A DNA stretch of 43,403 nucleotides from Ruminococcus sp. (GCA_023665555.1 JAMPDR010000010.1:1-43403), one strand, 5' to 3'. Positions 15,284-23,810 are shown, numbered from the stretch's first letter. Program-made: numbers and translations. The notes: generated by a model not told the origin, from the letters alone.

Positions 15284-16066
15284 TTATACATTGAATATTG
15301 TGCCTATCTGACGTCCGTCAATCAGTTTATATATATCCTGCGGTGCAGAACCGTTCATAACAACTGTCGGGATACCGGCATCGTTGGCAATTTTTGCCGC
15401 ATGAATTTTTGTCACCATACCGCCCGTACCTCTGTTTGAGCCTGCGCCGCCTGCAAGTGCGATGATGCTGTCGTCAATTTTGTCAATAACAGGTATAAGC
15501 CTTGCTTCCGGATTTTCCATGGGATTTGAATCAAACAGGCCGTCGATATCCGTCAGGATAACTAAACCGTCGGCATTGATTAAAGTTGCAACAATTGCAG
15601 AAAGGCTGTCGTTGTCGCCGTAAACGATTTCCTCCGTAGCAACGCTGTCATTTTCGTTGACAACAGGAATAGCACCGTATTCGAACAGTTTTTCGAAAGT
15701 GTTTGTGAGGTTTGTTCTGCGTTCTTCATTTTCAAAGTCGCTTTTTGTAACAAGAAGCTGACCTACCTTTTGACCGTATTCGCCGAAGAATTTGTCATAC
15801 ATAAACATCAGTTCACACTGACCGACTGTTGCCGCGGCCTGCCTGCCCGGAATGTCGTGCGGCCTTTCAGAAAGTCCGAGTTTGCCCACACCGACACCGA
15901 TTGCACCGGAGGTGACAAGCACAATGTCAATACCGCTGTTGTGAAGATCAGAAAGAACACTGCAAAGTTTGATCATGCGCCGGATGTTCATTTTACCTGT
16001 TTCATATGTAAGGGTGGATGTTCCCACCTTGATAACTATTCGCTTTGAATTCTGAAAAGTATTCAT
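15284..16066 (-). CDS. proB: Glutamate 5-kinase, short form without PUA domain
   Basis: The 260-residue protein has the amino-acid kinase fold: VIKVGTSTLTYETGK, VTSGAIGVGVGKLG, VNENDSVATEEIVYGDND, LTDIDGLFDSNP and GTGGMVTKIHAAKIA. It phosphorylates glutamate in the first step of proline synthesis and is the usual feedback point for proline. It lacks the C-terminal PUA domain (typical longer forms are about 370 residues), as in many Firmicutes. ATG 16066 gives the family's usual beginning; its ribosome-binding site (GAAAGGA) is unusually far away at about 14 bases, and a TTG at 16099 is an alternative. It lies 37 bases after the peptidase and 24 before proA. Confidence 0.94.
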   Translation of the reverse strand: MNTFQNSKRIVIKVGTSTLTYETGKMNIRRMIKLCSVLSDLHNSGIDIVLVTSGAIGVGVGKLGLSERPHDIPGRQAAATVGQCELMFMYDKFFGEYGQKVGQLLVTKSDFENEERRTNLTNTFEKLFEYGAIPVVNENDSVATEEIVYGDNDSLSAIVATLINADGLVILTDIDGLFDSNPMENPEARLIPVIDKIDDSIIALAGGAGSNRGTGGMVTKIHAAKIANDAGIPTVVMNGSAPQDIYKLIDGRQIGTIFNV

Positions 16067-16103
16067 TTCGGTTTTACTTTTTCCTTTCTGTTTGTACAAT
16101 CGT

Positions 16104-17351
16104 TTATCTGATTATATCTTTATAGAACTTTTTGTTTTTAACTTTACCAACCGCAGTGAAAGCCGCGTTTTCAAGTTTAAGATATTTTTCTGCGGTAGCT
16201 TTGGTTTGCTCAAGTGTAATCGCCCTGATACCATTAATAATTGAATCATCATCAATGAATTTTGAAAGCATCAGTTGCGTATATCCAAATGAGGAAAGCT
16301 GTGATTGCGGCTGTTCGCGGCTCATGATAAGACTTGCTATCAATTTTTCCTTTGCGGTGGCAAGTTCTGCTTCAGTGATGGAAGAAGCAAGATTCCTGAT
16401 AATTTCGCAGGTTTCTCTGAGCGCGGCTTCTTCGGAATCAGGTGAAAGACTCATTGATATTGCAATGTATCCGCCACCGAGATATCGTCCCATCCATGCG
16501 CTGATGTCATAAACCAAACCAAGCTGCTCACGGATTCGTTGATTGAGCCGAGATGAACTTCCCGTGCCGAGAATGAACAAGCAAACCTGAATCGCATACA
16601 GATCTTCATGCTCAATTCCAACACCATCGAATGATATTGCTATATGTGTTTGTTCAAAGCCGCGTTTCTTAAGTGTGAAAGCAGGTTTGAACGGAACTTT
16701 TTTGTTTTCAATGGGGTTGCCTGTATTTGCATCGGCAGAGAAATATTCCTTGATTTTTTCAAGCATTGCCGCCTCATCAAAATTACCGGAGATGCCGATA
16801 ACTGTTCGTTCGGGTACATAATACCGCTTTATGTGATTTTTAAAATTCTCTTTTCGAAAAGAATAGATACTTTCTTTAGAACCGAGTATTTGAAGTGAAA
16901 GTGGGTCGCCTTCGAATATGACATTTTCGTTCAATTCAAAGCAAACATCTGACGGATCATCTTCACACATGGCAATCTCTTCGGCGATAACACCTTTTTC
17001 TGTTTCGATATCATTCTCATCAAGGCGCGGATTCTTAATCATGTCAAATAGAATATCTGCCGCCGAAAGTATCTGATAATCAAGTGCACGTGTATAGAAA
17101 AAGGTATATTCCTTGGTGGTGTATGCGTTCACTGATGCACCGATTCTATCCATCCCCTCCGCAATTTCAAAAGCAGAGCGCTTTTTTGAGCCTTTGAAAA
17201 CAATGTGTTCAATGAAATGCGAAATGCCGTTGTTTTCTTCGGTTTCGTTGCGTGAACCGCTTGCAACCCAAATGCCGAGAGTGGCAGAGCGTAAATCGTC
17301 ACGCTTATGAGTAATAAGTCTCAGTCCGTTTTCAAGAGTAATAAGTTCCAT
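16104..17351 (-). CDS. M16-family (processing peptidase/insulinase-like) zinc protease
   Basis: The 415-residue protein has the inverted zinc motif HFIEH at 45-49, followed by VFKGS and, about 75 residues on, the acidic ligand region EKGVIAEEIAM. The second half carries the usual RxxY-type partner domain region (SSRLNQRIREQLGLVYDI). Length equals one M16 unit such as YmxG/mitochondrial processing peptidase beta. It should cleave small proteins or peptides in the cytoplasm, often as a dimer. ATG 17351 sits a few bases after GGAGAGC; the longer frame upstream reads through repeat-derived sequence. It is the first gene of an operon with proB and proA, a link with no obvious metabolic reason. Confidence 0.92.
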   Translation of the reverse strand: MELITLENGLRLITHKRDDLRSATLGIWVASGSRNETEENNGISHFIEHIVFKGSKKRSAFEIAEGMDRIGASVNAYTTKEYTFFYTRALDYQILSAADILFDMIKNPRLDENDIETEKGVIAEEIAMCEDDPSDVCFELNENVIFEGDPLSLQILGSKESIYSFRKENFKNHIKRYYVPERTVIGISGNFDEAAMLEKIKEYFSADANTGNPIENKKVPFKPAFTLKKRGFEQTHIAISFDGVGIEHEDLYAIQVCLFILGTGSSSRLNQRIREQLGLVYDISAWMGRYLGGGYIAISMSLSPDSEEAALRETCEIIRNLASSITEAELATAKEKLIASLIMSREQPQSQLSSFGYTQLMLSKFIDDDSIINGIRAITLEQTKATAEKYLKLENAAFTAVGKVKNKKFYKDIIR

Positions 17352-17375
17352 GATGCTCTCCAAAAAGTTAATTAA

Positions 17376-17428
17376 TGCGGTACTTGCGGTACTGCACAAG
17401 CACCGGTACGCGAGTATCGCATCATTAC
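17376..17428 (-). repeat. Reversed fragment of the hairpin repeat, copy 6
   Basis: GCGGTACTTGCGGTACTGC followed by CGGTACGCGAGTATCGCATC matches the start of copies at 1861 and 42494 in mixed orientation. The rest of this gap up to trmL (17429-17681) is AT-rich with no credible gene; no convincing promoter was found. Confidence 0.5.
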
Positions 17429-17681
17429 AAATCATCTTATAAAATGCTATATATTTAATTATAACACTATATTGTTAATAATATGTAAACGAAATGTGCT
17501 GTTGTTTTGTCTGCATATTGTGGCATCTCTAATAACACAGGGTGTAAAGACAGTGCTCATTTCACAAAAAATACTTCATATTGGCATAACGGAATCAAAA
17601 AAATTCTTAATGGGGTATTATTGTACATAATATATAAACTTTTATTTATAAGGTAGTAGGCGGAAAGGTGATGGATTTTTT

Positions 17682-18185
17682 ATGCCGCAATTAAATATAG
17701 TTCTTGTTGAACCTCAGATACCTCAAAATACGGGTAACATTGCAAGAACCTGCGCCGCAACAGGAGTAAAACTTCATCTTGTTGAACCGATGGGATTCAG
17801 AGTTGACGATAAAAAACTCAAACGTGCGGGACTCGATTATTGGTATTTGCTTGATATTACATATTATGAGTCGCTTGATGATTTCTTTGAAAAAAATAAA
17901 GACGGTCAGTTTTTCTATTTCACAACCAAGGGCAGACATATACATTCCGATGCTGTTTATCCTGATAATGCATATCTTGTTTTCGGCAGAGAAGATGCAG
18001 GACTTCCGGAAGCCTTGCTGAAAGCGAATGAAAAATCGTGTGTGCGTCTGCCGATGAGAGATGAGGCGAGAAGTCTTAACCTTTCAAACACGGTTGCAAT
18101 CGGTGTTTATGAAGTTCTTCGTCAGTGGGGTTATCCCGAACTCCAATGGGAGGGAAAGCTGACGAAGTACAGTTGGGACGAGTGA
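17682..18185 (+). CDS. trmL: tRNA (cytidine/uridine(34)-2'-O)-methyltransferase, SPOUT family
   Basis: The 167-residue protein starts LNIVLVEPQIPQNTGNIARTCAATG, which contains the TrmL/YibK motif 1 (PQIPQNTGNIARTC), and has the knot-forming motif YLVFGREDAGLP and the C-terminal RSLNLSNTVAIGVYEVLRQ, of which SLNLSNTVA is diagnostic. It binds S-adenosylmethionine in a trefoil knot and methylates the wobble base ribose of certain leucine tRNAs. Length is typical (about 155-170). ATG 17682 is nine bases after AGGTGA; an ATG at 17671 is out of frame and gives seven codons. Confidence 0.94.
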   Translation: MPQLNIVLVEPQIPQNTGNIARTCAATGVKLHLVEPMGFRVDDKKLKRAGLDYWYLLDITYYESLDDFFEKNKDGQFFYFTTKGRHIHSDAVYPDNAYLVFGREDAGLPEALLKANEKSCVRLPMRDEARSLNLSNTVAIGVYEVLRQWGYPELQWEGKLTKYSWDE

Positions 18186-18195
18186 GTTTTAGTCG

Positions 18196-18276
18196 CAATG
18201 CGTAATTCGTAATGCTTAATGCGTAATTGCAGGGGAGATTGTGCCTGACAGAAGTTGGAGTCCGCAGAGAAAGTCG
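18196..18276 (+). repeat. Hairpin repeat, copy 7 (short)
   Basis: Starts with the same AATGCGTAATTCGTAATGC direct repeat as 11797, then GCAGGGGAGATTGTGCC...AGTCCGCAGAG. It lies between trmL and the CDF gene. Confidence 0.65.
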
Positions 18277-18327
18277 CTGCGTTCACAGGCAAATTTGTCT
18301 GTAAGTTACGGCTTATAAACTTTATTA

Positions 18328-18356
18328 TTGAAAGATTCGTTATGGTGTGATATAAT
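18328..18356 (+). promoter_or_regulatory. Promoter of the CDF transporter gene
   Basis: TTGAAA (18328-18333), 17-base spacer, perfect TATAAT (18351-18356), about 20 bases before the start codon. Confidence 0.8.
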
Positions 18357-18376
18357 CATGCCATAAGGCAGGTGAG

Positions 18377-19222
18377 ATGATGAAACGGGAAAAGGGTGTT
18401 ATAAATATCTGCTGTGTTGCGGCAGTGCTCAATTTGCTGCTGTTTTTCGTTAAACTTTATGTCAGCCTGTCAGCAAACAGTATCAGTATTTTTTCCGATG
18501 CAATAAACAACCTTGCAGATAGCCTTTCTTGCGTTGTCAGCATTGGCTGTATGGCAATTTCAATCAAACTTATGAGAAAGGGTACTGACTATTTGTGCGG
18601 CAAAATTGAACAGCTGCTTTCTCTTGGGCTTTCCGTAATCGTTGCCGTTGTGGGCATCAGTTTTGCTTATTCTTCACTTGAAAGATTCATGTATCCCACA
18701 CCGATATGGTTCACAACAAAATATTTTGCAATGATTACGCTCACTGCGATGATAAAGCTGTTGATGTTTTTCGTCCTTAGACTTAAGGCTAAAAAGAACA
18801 ATTCAGCAGTTATCAGAGTTATGCAGGCAGACAGTCTTATGGATTTCTTTGTCACTTCTGTAACGCTTGTGTCGTTTGTTGCAACGCAGTACACCGATTT
18901 CATGATTGACGCGTTTGCAGGACTTATCATTAGTGTTATTATTATCATTTCGGCAATTAAACTTATTAAATCAAATCTTTTTGGTGTTATCAATTTTGTT
19001 CCTGAACAAAAGCGCAATATTGTTGAAAAGTCAGTTGAAAAAATGAAAAGATGTGAGGTTTCAAAAATAACATATTCTGTTGAAAGTGAAACAGAAACCA
19101 CGGCATATGTTTCGGTTGGTTTTGATGGTGAGTCAACAATTGAGCAGATGAAAAATGAAATTGATACATTGACAAAATCCTGCGAAAGTGCAGGTATAAA
19201 TGTGCGAGTAATCATCGATTGA
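18377..19222 (+). CDS. Cation diffusion facilitator (CDF) family transporter
   Basis: The 281-residue protein has about six membrane helices and the CDF pattern: SANSISIFSDAINNLADSLS in helix 2 with the paired Asp residues of the metal site (DxxxNLAD rather than the common HxxxD), and TDFMIDAFAGLIIS in helix 5, matching the family's second metal-binding pair. A short cytoplasmic domain of about 80 residues follows. Family members exchange Zn2+, Mn2+, Fe2+ or Co2+ for protons; the Asp/Asn make-up of helix 2 would fit Mn2+ or Fe2+ better than Zn2+, an inference. Start is ATG 18377 or, with better spacing from AGGTGA, ATG 18380. Confidence 0.85.
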   Translation: MMKREKGVINICCVAAVLNLLLFFVKLYVSLSANSISIFSDAINNLADSLSCVVSIGCMAISIKLMRKGTDYLCGKIEQLLSLGLSVIVAVVGISFAYSSLERFMYPTPIWFTTKYFAMITLTAMIKLLMFFVLRLKAKKNNSAVIRVMQADSLMDFFVTSVTLVSFVATQYTDFMIDAFAGLIISVIIIISAIKLIKSNLFGVINFVPEQKRNIVEKSVEKMKRCEVSKITYSVESETETTAYVSVGFDGESTIEQMKNEIDTLTKSCESAGINVRVIID

Positions 19223-19240
19223 TGATGAAAGATAATAAAG

Positions 19241-19288
19241 GAAACTATAATTAACTCATGGTGCCCATCCTATATTAATTATAGTTTC
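19241..19288 (+). promoter_or_regulatory. Perfect 14-bp inverted repeat before the metallophosphoesterase gene
   Basis: GAAACTATAATTAA (19241-19254) and TTAATTATAGTTTC (19275-19288) are exact complements around a 20-base loop, with no T-run after. It may be an operator, an mRNA-stability hairpin or a bidirectional promoter element, since each arm contains TATAAT. Confidence 0.6.
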
Positions 19289-19317
19289 ATGAAAGAAGAA
19301 AACAGAAAGGAGTCACG

Positions 19318-19341
19318 GTGAAAACCGTACAAACATTATGA
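19318..19341 (+). CDS. Possible seven-residue leader ORF overlapping the phosphoesterase start
   Basis: AAAGGAG at about 19306-19312 is well placed for GTG 19318, which encodes MKTVQTL and stops at a TGA that overlaps the phosphoesterase ATG as ATGA. The larger gene has no nearer ribosome-binding site (26 bases away), so its translation may depend on this leader. A real start of the phosphoesterase elsewhere cannot be excluded. Confidence 0.35.
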   Translation: MKTVQTL

Positions 19342-20657
19342 GCAAGAAAGAAAAGACTACAGTTGAAACTTCGGATAAACCGAAGAAAAAAAGAGGCAAG
19401 GTATTCCTTAAGGTTTTGGGGGTCATCCTTTGCGTGATTATTGTTTTTGTTGCAATCACAACACTTGTGACAGTTTTCGGAAATAAGGCAACAATGAATA
19501 AGGCAAAATCATTTGAACCTGTTGTGAAAGAGGACGTAATAGTTCCGGAAAAAGATGCCGACGGTAATTGGACCTTCACAACTGACAGACAGCTTAAAGT
19601 GCTTCAACTCACTGACGTACATATCGGTGGCGGTTGGATGTGCCTTAAGAAAGACAGCATGGCAATCAATGCAGTTGCGGCAATGGTGACAGCTGAAAAA
19701 CCCGACCTTGTTATTGTAACAGGTGACGTTTCATATCCTGTACCGTTCCAGGCAGGTACATTCAACAATAAATCATCAGCAAAGATTTTTGCTGCATTGA
19801 TGGAGCAGCTTGGTGTTTATTGGACAATGGCAATGGGCAACCACGATACCGAACTATACAGTTATTACACCCGTGAGCAGATCGGTGACTACTATGAGAA
19901 CAGCGGCTTAAAATATTGCCTGTTCAAACAGGGCGATGAAAACGTTGACGGTGCAGGCAATCAGGTTATTAACGTTAAAAACTCTGATGGTATCATTACA
20001 CAGTCACTTTTCACTTTCGATAGCCACTCATATATTGATGGTGACTATTTCGGAATCATGTGGAAATATGACAACATACATGAAAATCAGATTAAATGGT
20101 ATTCTGAAACACTTGATAAGTTGAATGCTGAAAATGACAAGATTTACAAGCAGATGAACTCAGACGAAAAGTCAGATATCAAATCTCTTGCTTTCTTCCA
20201 CATTCCTATGAGCGAACAGAAAACAGCATGGAATGAATATGTTGCAAACGGCTATAAGGACACTGAAGATACAAAGCTTGTATATGGCGGTATCGGTGAA
20301 TCAGGCCAGGGAATTTACTGCGGTATTCACGAGGATGAGCTTTTTGAAACAATGCTTGAAAAGGGTAGCACAAAAGGTGTGTTCTTCGGACATGACCATT
20401 ATAACAACGCTTCAATTAACTATAAGGGTATCCGACTTACATATGGCATGAGCGTTGACTATCTTGCATATCCGGGCATCTATAAGCAAGGTGCACAGAG
20501 AGGATGCACGGTTATTGAAGTTAATCCTGACGGAAGTTTTGATTGCCGTCCCGAAAACTACTATCAAGATAAGTATACTTCTCTTTATGACAAGGAATCA
20601 GTTAACATGGCAGAGCCAACATATCAGTCAGCAGAGGTAACAAATGAACAGCAGTGA
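19338..20657 (+). CDS. Membrane-anchored metallophosphoesterase
   Basis: The 439-residue protein has a basic N-terminus, one membrane helix (about residues 22-48, LKVLGVILCVIIVFVAIT) and a calcineurin-like phosphoesterase domain. The metal-binding motifs are in order: QLTDVHIGGG (DxH), VTGDVSYP (GD), MGNHDTE (GNHD), FFHIPMSE and FFGHDHYN (GHxH). It hydrolyses a phosphomonoester or diester and should face the outside. The overall form is like DCR2/YkuE-like phosphatases. A membrane protein begins 14 bases before its stop, so both are translated together. The start has no close ribosome-binding site (see the leader ORF at 19318). Confidence 0.9.
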   Translation: MSKKEKTTVETSDKPKKKRGKVFLKVLGVILCVIIVFVAITTLVTVFGNKATMNKAKSFEPVVKEDVIVPEKDADGNWTFTTDRQLKVLQLTDVHIGGGWMCLKKDSMAINAVAAMVTAEKPDLVIVTGDVSYPVPFQAGTFNNKSSAKIFAALMEQLGVYWTMAMGNHDTELYSYYTREQIGDYYENSGLKYCLFKQGDENVDGAGNQVINVKNSDGIITQSLFTFDSHSYIDGDYFGIMWKYDNIHENQIKWYSETLDKLNAENDKIYKQMNSDEKSDIKSLAFFHIPMSEQKTAWNEYVANGYKDTEDTKLVYGGIGESGQGIYCGIHEDELFETMLEKGSTKGVFFGHDHYNNASINYKGIRLTYGMSVDYLAYPGIYKQGAQRGCTVIEVNPDGSFDCRPENYYQDKYTSLYDKESVNMAEPTYQSAEVTNEQQ

Positions 20658-21147
20658 GATTGAAAAGAAATACAGAACCTATATAAAATCCGCTCAGGGT
20701 GCAATGGCAATCGCGCTTGTTCTGACGCTGGTTTATATTGTGAGGGCTGCAATTTCGGGTAATCTTGACTTTTGGTTTTGCACTTACGTTGTTGAATTTC
20801 TGATTAAGAGCGCAGGATTCTTTGCACCGTATGAAGTTTCGTTGTCGCAACCGATTGCCGTCACGCTGATTGTCTTATTCATTGCGGTGCTTGCGGTGGC
20901 TGTTGTGCTCTCACAGAAAAACGGTAAGTGGCTTTATGCATGTCTTGTGCTTTACGGTATCGACACAGTGTTTTTGCTTTGGGGTGACTTTTCAAACCAC
21001 TTCGCCGTATTCGCGCAGGATCAATGGATCGACATCATAGTTCATGCATTTATCATATTGTTCACCGTGGTCGGAATAGTCGGCTGTAAGGGACTGACAA
21101 AAATGGACTTGAGTGTGGTTGAAAGTAAAGAAACAGCGAAAGAGTAA
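20644..21147 (+). CDS. Four-helix membrane protein of unknown function
   Basis: The 167-residue protein overlaps the end of the phosphoesterase gene by 14 bases in another frame, so it is translationally coupled. About four hydrophobic stretches are visible (near residues 19-38, 71-91, 97-115 and 128-148), with a long first outside loop. No family motif is recognised. Being coupled to a membrane-tethered phosphoesterase, it may be a partner or anchor for that enzyme; this is inference. A weak terminator follows at 21166. Confidence 0.75.
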   Translation: MNSSEIEKKYRTYIKSAQGAMAIALVLTLVYIVRAAISGNLDFWFCTYVVEFLIKSAGFFAPYEVSLSQPIAVTLIVLFIAVLAVAVVLSQKNGKWLYACLVLYGIDTVFLLWGDFSNHFAVFAQDQWIDIIVHAFIILFTVVGIVGCKGLTKMDLSVVESKETAKE

Positions 21148-21165
21148 TAGGTAACAGTGAATAAT

Positions 21166-21195
21166 GTCGCAGGCAGAAATGTCTGCGGCTTTGTT
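21166..21195 (+). terminator. Terminator after the phosphoesterase/membrane-protein pair
   Basis: GTCGCAGGC (21166-21174) pairs with GTCTGCGGC (21181-21189) with two G-T wobbles; the tail TTTGTT is short. Confidence 0.6.
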
Positions 21196-21205
21196 ATAAT
21201 TAGGA

Positions 21206-21282
21206 AGTACTTGCGTACGGATATGATGCGTTTTGGGTTTGTACTATCGGCAAGATTCAATCCGCAGAGGTAAATGGCAGTC
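21206..21282 (+). repeat. Hairpin repeat, copy 8 (short)
   Basis: AGTACTTGCGTACGGATATG followed by GCGTTTTGGGTTTGTACTATC and TCCGCAGAGG: the first-type module with a diverged left half. Confidence 0.65.
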
Positions 21283-21340
21283 AGCGGGCAGATTGTTAAT
21301 TTAAATAATAGTAGTTGCACTTTTTATTTAATAAATATGC

Positions 21341-21369
21341 TTGCAGATAAAGCTAACATCTGCTATAAT
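21341..21369 (+). promoter_or_regulatory. Promoter of the structured RNA at 21376
   Basis: TTGCAG (21341-21346), 17-base spacer, perfect TATAAT (21364-21369). The long hairpin begins seven bases after the -10 box, where transcription should start. Confidence 0.75.
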
Positions 21370-21375
21370 AAAAGC

Positions 21376-21545
21376 ACCAGACAAAATTTAATATAACCTT
21401 CACAAGAGGTGAGCATTTTTATTGTTAAAAATGCTGACTTCAACTTCCTCATTTCTTGTGTGGTGGTTATTTAATTTTGTCTGGTAGCAAAAGAAGTCGT
21501 GCATTTTTAGTGTGTGCGGTTTCGGCTTGCGCACACTTTTTATTT
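21376..21545 (+). ncRNA. Candidate structured small RNA of about 170 nt, or leader of the 82-residue gene
   Basis: The segment between promoter and terminator folds as one long imperfect hairpin. CCAGACAAAATT (21377-21388) pairs with AATTTTGTCTGG (21473-21484), then TAACC/GGTTA, CACAAGA (21401-21407) with TCTTGTG (21454-21460), and an apical 10-bp stem 21412-21421/21426-21435 with a TTGT loop. One side has an 18-base bulge (21436-21453) containing CTTCCTC, the complement of a Shine-Dalgarno sequence. A strong terminator follows at 21509. The rod-with-bulge form recalls 6S RNA in outline but no 6S signature is recognised. Since a gene begins 26 bases after the terminator, an attenuating leader is the alternative. 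Confidence 0.6.
21509..21541 (+). terminator. Rho-independent terminator of the structured RNA
   Basis: AGTGTGTGC (21509-21517) pairs with the arm ending at 21537 (GCGCACACT, one wobble), then TTTTT. Confidence 0.85.
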
Positions 21546-21567
21546 GTTCAAAAAGGAGTCATTAATA

Positions 21568-21816
21568 ATGGATATTGATAAGGTTTATGACATGATTTAC
21601 TTTAATAACGATTCCAACCCACCTGTACCTACAACAGACGAGTATGAAGCACTTAAGAATTTAAAAGATTCTATTTCTTTCCTGAAAAAAGAGCAACCTG
21701 ATTTATATAATGATATACAAATAAAACTTCAGATTTATTCAGACGTAGAACGTAGAATAGCTTTTAAAATGGGATTCAAAACCGCAGCAGAATTGGTGAT
21801 GTCTATTGAAAAATGA
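21568..21816 (+). CDS. Small 82-residue protein, DUF6809-like
   Basis: ATG 21568 follows AAAAAGGAGTC and gives an 82-residue helical, charged protein without membrane segments. The start MDIDKVYDMIYFNND, a middle EYEALKNLKDSISFL and the end RIAFKMGFKTAAELVMSI resemble the layout of DUF6809-type small proteins of Firmicutes, which have LYYGN-x-P near the start and AFxxGFRLGxxLMxE at the end; this is a resemblance from memory, not a search result. Function unknown. Its upstream leader is the structured RNA and terminator at 21376-21541; a terminator at 21852 ends it. Confidence 0.7.
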   Translation: MDIDKVYDMIYFNNDSNPPVPTTDEYEALKNLKDSISFLKKEQPDLYNDIQIKLQIYSDVERRIAFKMGFKTAAELVMSIEK

Positions 21817-21851
21817 ATTTACTATTTTATTATTCCATAAAGCTTACTCTA

Positions 21852-21880
21852 AGCATCCAATATAATGGGTGCTTTTTTAT
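21852..21880 (+). terminator. Terminator of the 82-residue gene
   Basis: AGCATCC (21852-21858) pairs with GGGTGCT (21867-21873, one wobble) followed by a run of T. Confidence 0.8.
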
Positions 21881-21895
21881 TCCTACTCAAATCCC

Positions 21896-21924
21896 TTGTC
21901 AAATTGAGAATTTTGTGTTAAAAT
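21896..21924 (+). promoter_or_regulatory. Promoter of lepA
   Basis: TTGTCA (21896-21901), 17-base spacer, TAAAAT (21919-21924), about 70 bases before the lepA start. Confidence 0.7.
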
Positions 21925-21995
21925 GACTACATATTATATTGGACTAATGTGTCCTGATACGCACATCAGGCTTACAGATAAAATGAGGTGATTTT

Positions 21996-23807
21996 TTGGC
22001 AGTACCAAAAGAGAATATACGAAATTTTTCCATTATTGCACATATTGACCACGGTAAGTCAACCCTTGCAGACAGATTGCTTGAACTTACCGATTCTGTT
22101 GCATCACGTGACATGACTCAGCAGCTGCTTGATGATATGGACCTTGAACGTGAAAGAGGAATCACAATTAAGGCGCATGCCGTTAAACTTAACTATAAAG
22201 CAAACGACGGTCAGGAATATGAGCTGAATCTTATTGACACTCCGGGTCACGTTGACTTTAACTATGAGGTTTCACGTTCGCTTGCAGCCTGCGAAGGTGC
22301 AGTGCTCATCATTGACGCATCACAGGGCATTGAGGCACAGACTCTTGCCAATACATATCTTGCACTTGATCATGATCTTGAACTTGTGCCTGTTATTAAT
22401 AAAATCGACTTGCCGGCCGCGGATCCCGAACGTGTTGCGGCTGAGGTTGAAGATGTTATCGGACTTGACTGCTCGAATGCACCGAGAGTCTCGGCTAAGA
22501 CAGGCGAAAATGTCGGTCAAGTTCTTGAACGCATAGTTGCGGATATCCCTGCTCCGGAAGCTAATGATGATGCTCCGCTGCGTGCACTGATTTTCGATTC
22601 GGTTTATGATAACTACAAAGGTGTTATAGTTTATGTCAGAGTTATGGAGGGTACTCTCAAAGCAGGAGAAACCATGAGAATGATGGCAACAGGGGCGGAG
22701 TTTACTGTTGTTGAAGTTGGCTACATGAGGGCAACAAGCCTTGAACCATGTGCTGAACTTACGGCAGGTGAGGTAGGCTATATCACTGCATCAATCAAAA
22801 CGGTTCGTGATGCAAAGGTCGGTGATACTGTCACTAAAGTTGAATGTCCTGCTGAAGAGCCTCTTCCCGGATACCGTAAGGTAAATCCCATGGTGTTCTG
22901 CGGCGTTTATCCTGCCGACGGTGCAGACTATGAGGCACTGCGCGATGCACTTGAAAAATTGCAGCTTAACGATGCCTCTCTTTCTTATGAACCTGAAACA
23001 TCAGGCGCACTCGGTTTTGGTTTCAGATGCGGATTTTTAGGTCTTTTGCACCTTGAAATTATCCAGGAAAGACTGGAGAGGGAATACAACTTAGACCTTG
23101 TTACAACTGTTCCGAGTGTTATTTACAAAATCCATTTGCGTGACGGTTCTGTTGTTGAGGTTGATAATCCAACTCATTATCCCGACCCTGCTGATATAGA
23201 TTTTTCCGAAGAGCCTGTTACAAATGCACATGTCTATGCACCGAAAGATTATGTTGGCGCAATCATGGATCTGTGTCAGGACAGACGCGGCATATTCAAA
23301 GACATGACGTATATTTCTTCGGACAGAGTTGACATACATTATGAATTGCCGCTCAATGAGATAATTTATGATTTCTTTGATGTTCTCAAATCAAGAACAA
23401 GAGGTTATGCATCATTTGACTATGAAATTGCAGAATACCGCCGTTCAAATTTGCAGAAGATAGATGTTTTGCTCAATGGCGATATTATTGACGCTCTCAG
23501 CTTTATTATCCATTCAGAAAAGGCTATGCCCAGAGCAAGAAAGATTGCAGAGCGACTGAAAGAGAATATTCCAAGACAAATGTTTGAAATTCCGATTCAG
23601 ATTGCAATCGGCAGTAAGGTTATTGCAAGAGAAACAATCAGAGCCATGAGAAAAGACGTTCTTGCTAAATGCTACGGCGGCGACATCACACGAAAGAAAA
23701 AGCTGCTTGAAAAGCAAAAAGAGGGTAAGAAACGTATGCGTCAGTTCGGTACTGTTGAAGTTCCGCAAGAGGCATTTATGGCGGTGCTTAAGTTGGAGGA
23801 CAACTAA
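21996..23807 (+). CDS. lepA: Elongation factor 4 (back-translocating GTPase LepA)
   Basis: The 603-residue GTPase has all G motifs: G1 [10 protein letters not shown]2/G3 with [10 protein letters not shown] and DTPGHVDF, G4 NKIDLP and G5 VSAKTG, then domains II, III and the LepA-specific C-terminal domain ending [15 protein letters not shown]. It acts on stalled or mistranslocated ribosomes. Length is normal for LepA (about 600). The start is TTG 21996 ([12 protein letters not shown]), five bases after GAGGTG; no ATG is available. It is the first gene of the classic lepA-hemW pair, here interrupted by a 211-base repeat element. Confidence 0.97.
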   Translation: MAVPKENIRNFSIIAHIDHGKSTLADRLLELTDSVASRDMTQQLLDDMDLERERGITIKAHAVKLNYKANDGQEYELNLIDTPGHVDFNYEVSRSLAACEGAVLIIDASQGIEAQTLANTYLALDHDLELVPVINKIDLPAADPERVAAEVEDVIGLDCSNAPRVSAKTGENVGQVLERIVADIPAPEANDDAPLRALIFDSVYDNYKGVIVYVRVMEGTLKAGETMRMMATGAEFTVVEVGYMRATSLEPCAELTAGEVGYITASIKTVRDAKVGDTVTKVECPAEEPLPGYRKVNPMVFCGVYPADGADYEALRDALEKLQLNDASLSYEPETSGALGFGFRCGFLGLLHLEIIQERLEREYNLDLVTTVPSVIYKIHLRDGSVVEVDNPTHYPDPADIDFSEEPVTNAHVYAPKDYVGAIMDLCQDRRGIFKDMTYISSDRVDIHYELPLNEIIYDFFDVLKSRTRGYASFDYEIAEYRRSNLQKIDVLLNGDIIDALSFIIHSEKAMPRARKIAERLKENIPRQMFEIPIQIAIGSKVIARETIRAMRKDVLAKCYGGDITRKKKLLEKQKEGKKRMRQFGTVEVPQEAFMAVLKLEDN

Positions 23808-23810
23808 ATT

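Noticed and set aside
14754-15311. 185-codon plus-strand frame
   Set aside because: Antisense shadow of proA; the minus-strand protein has all ProA motifs.
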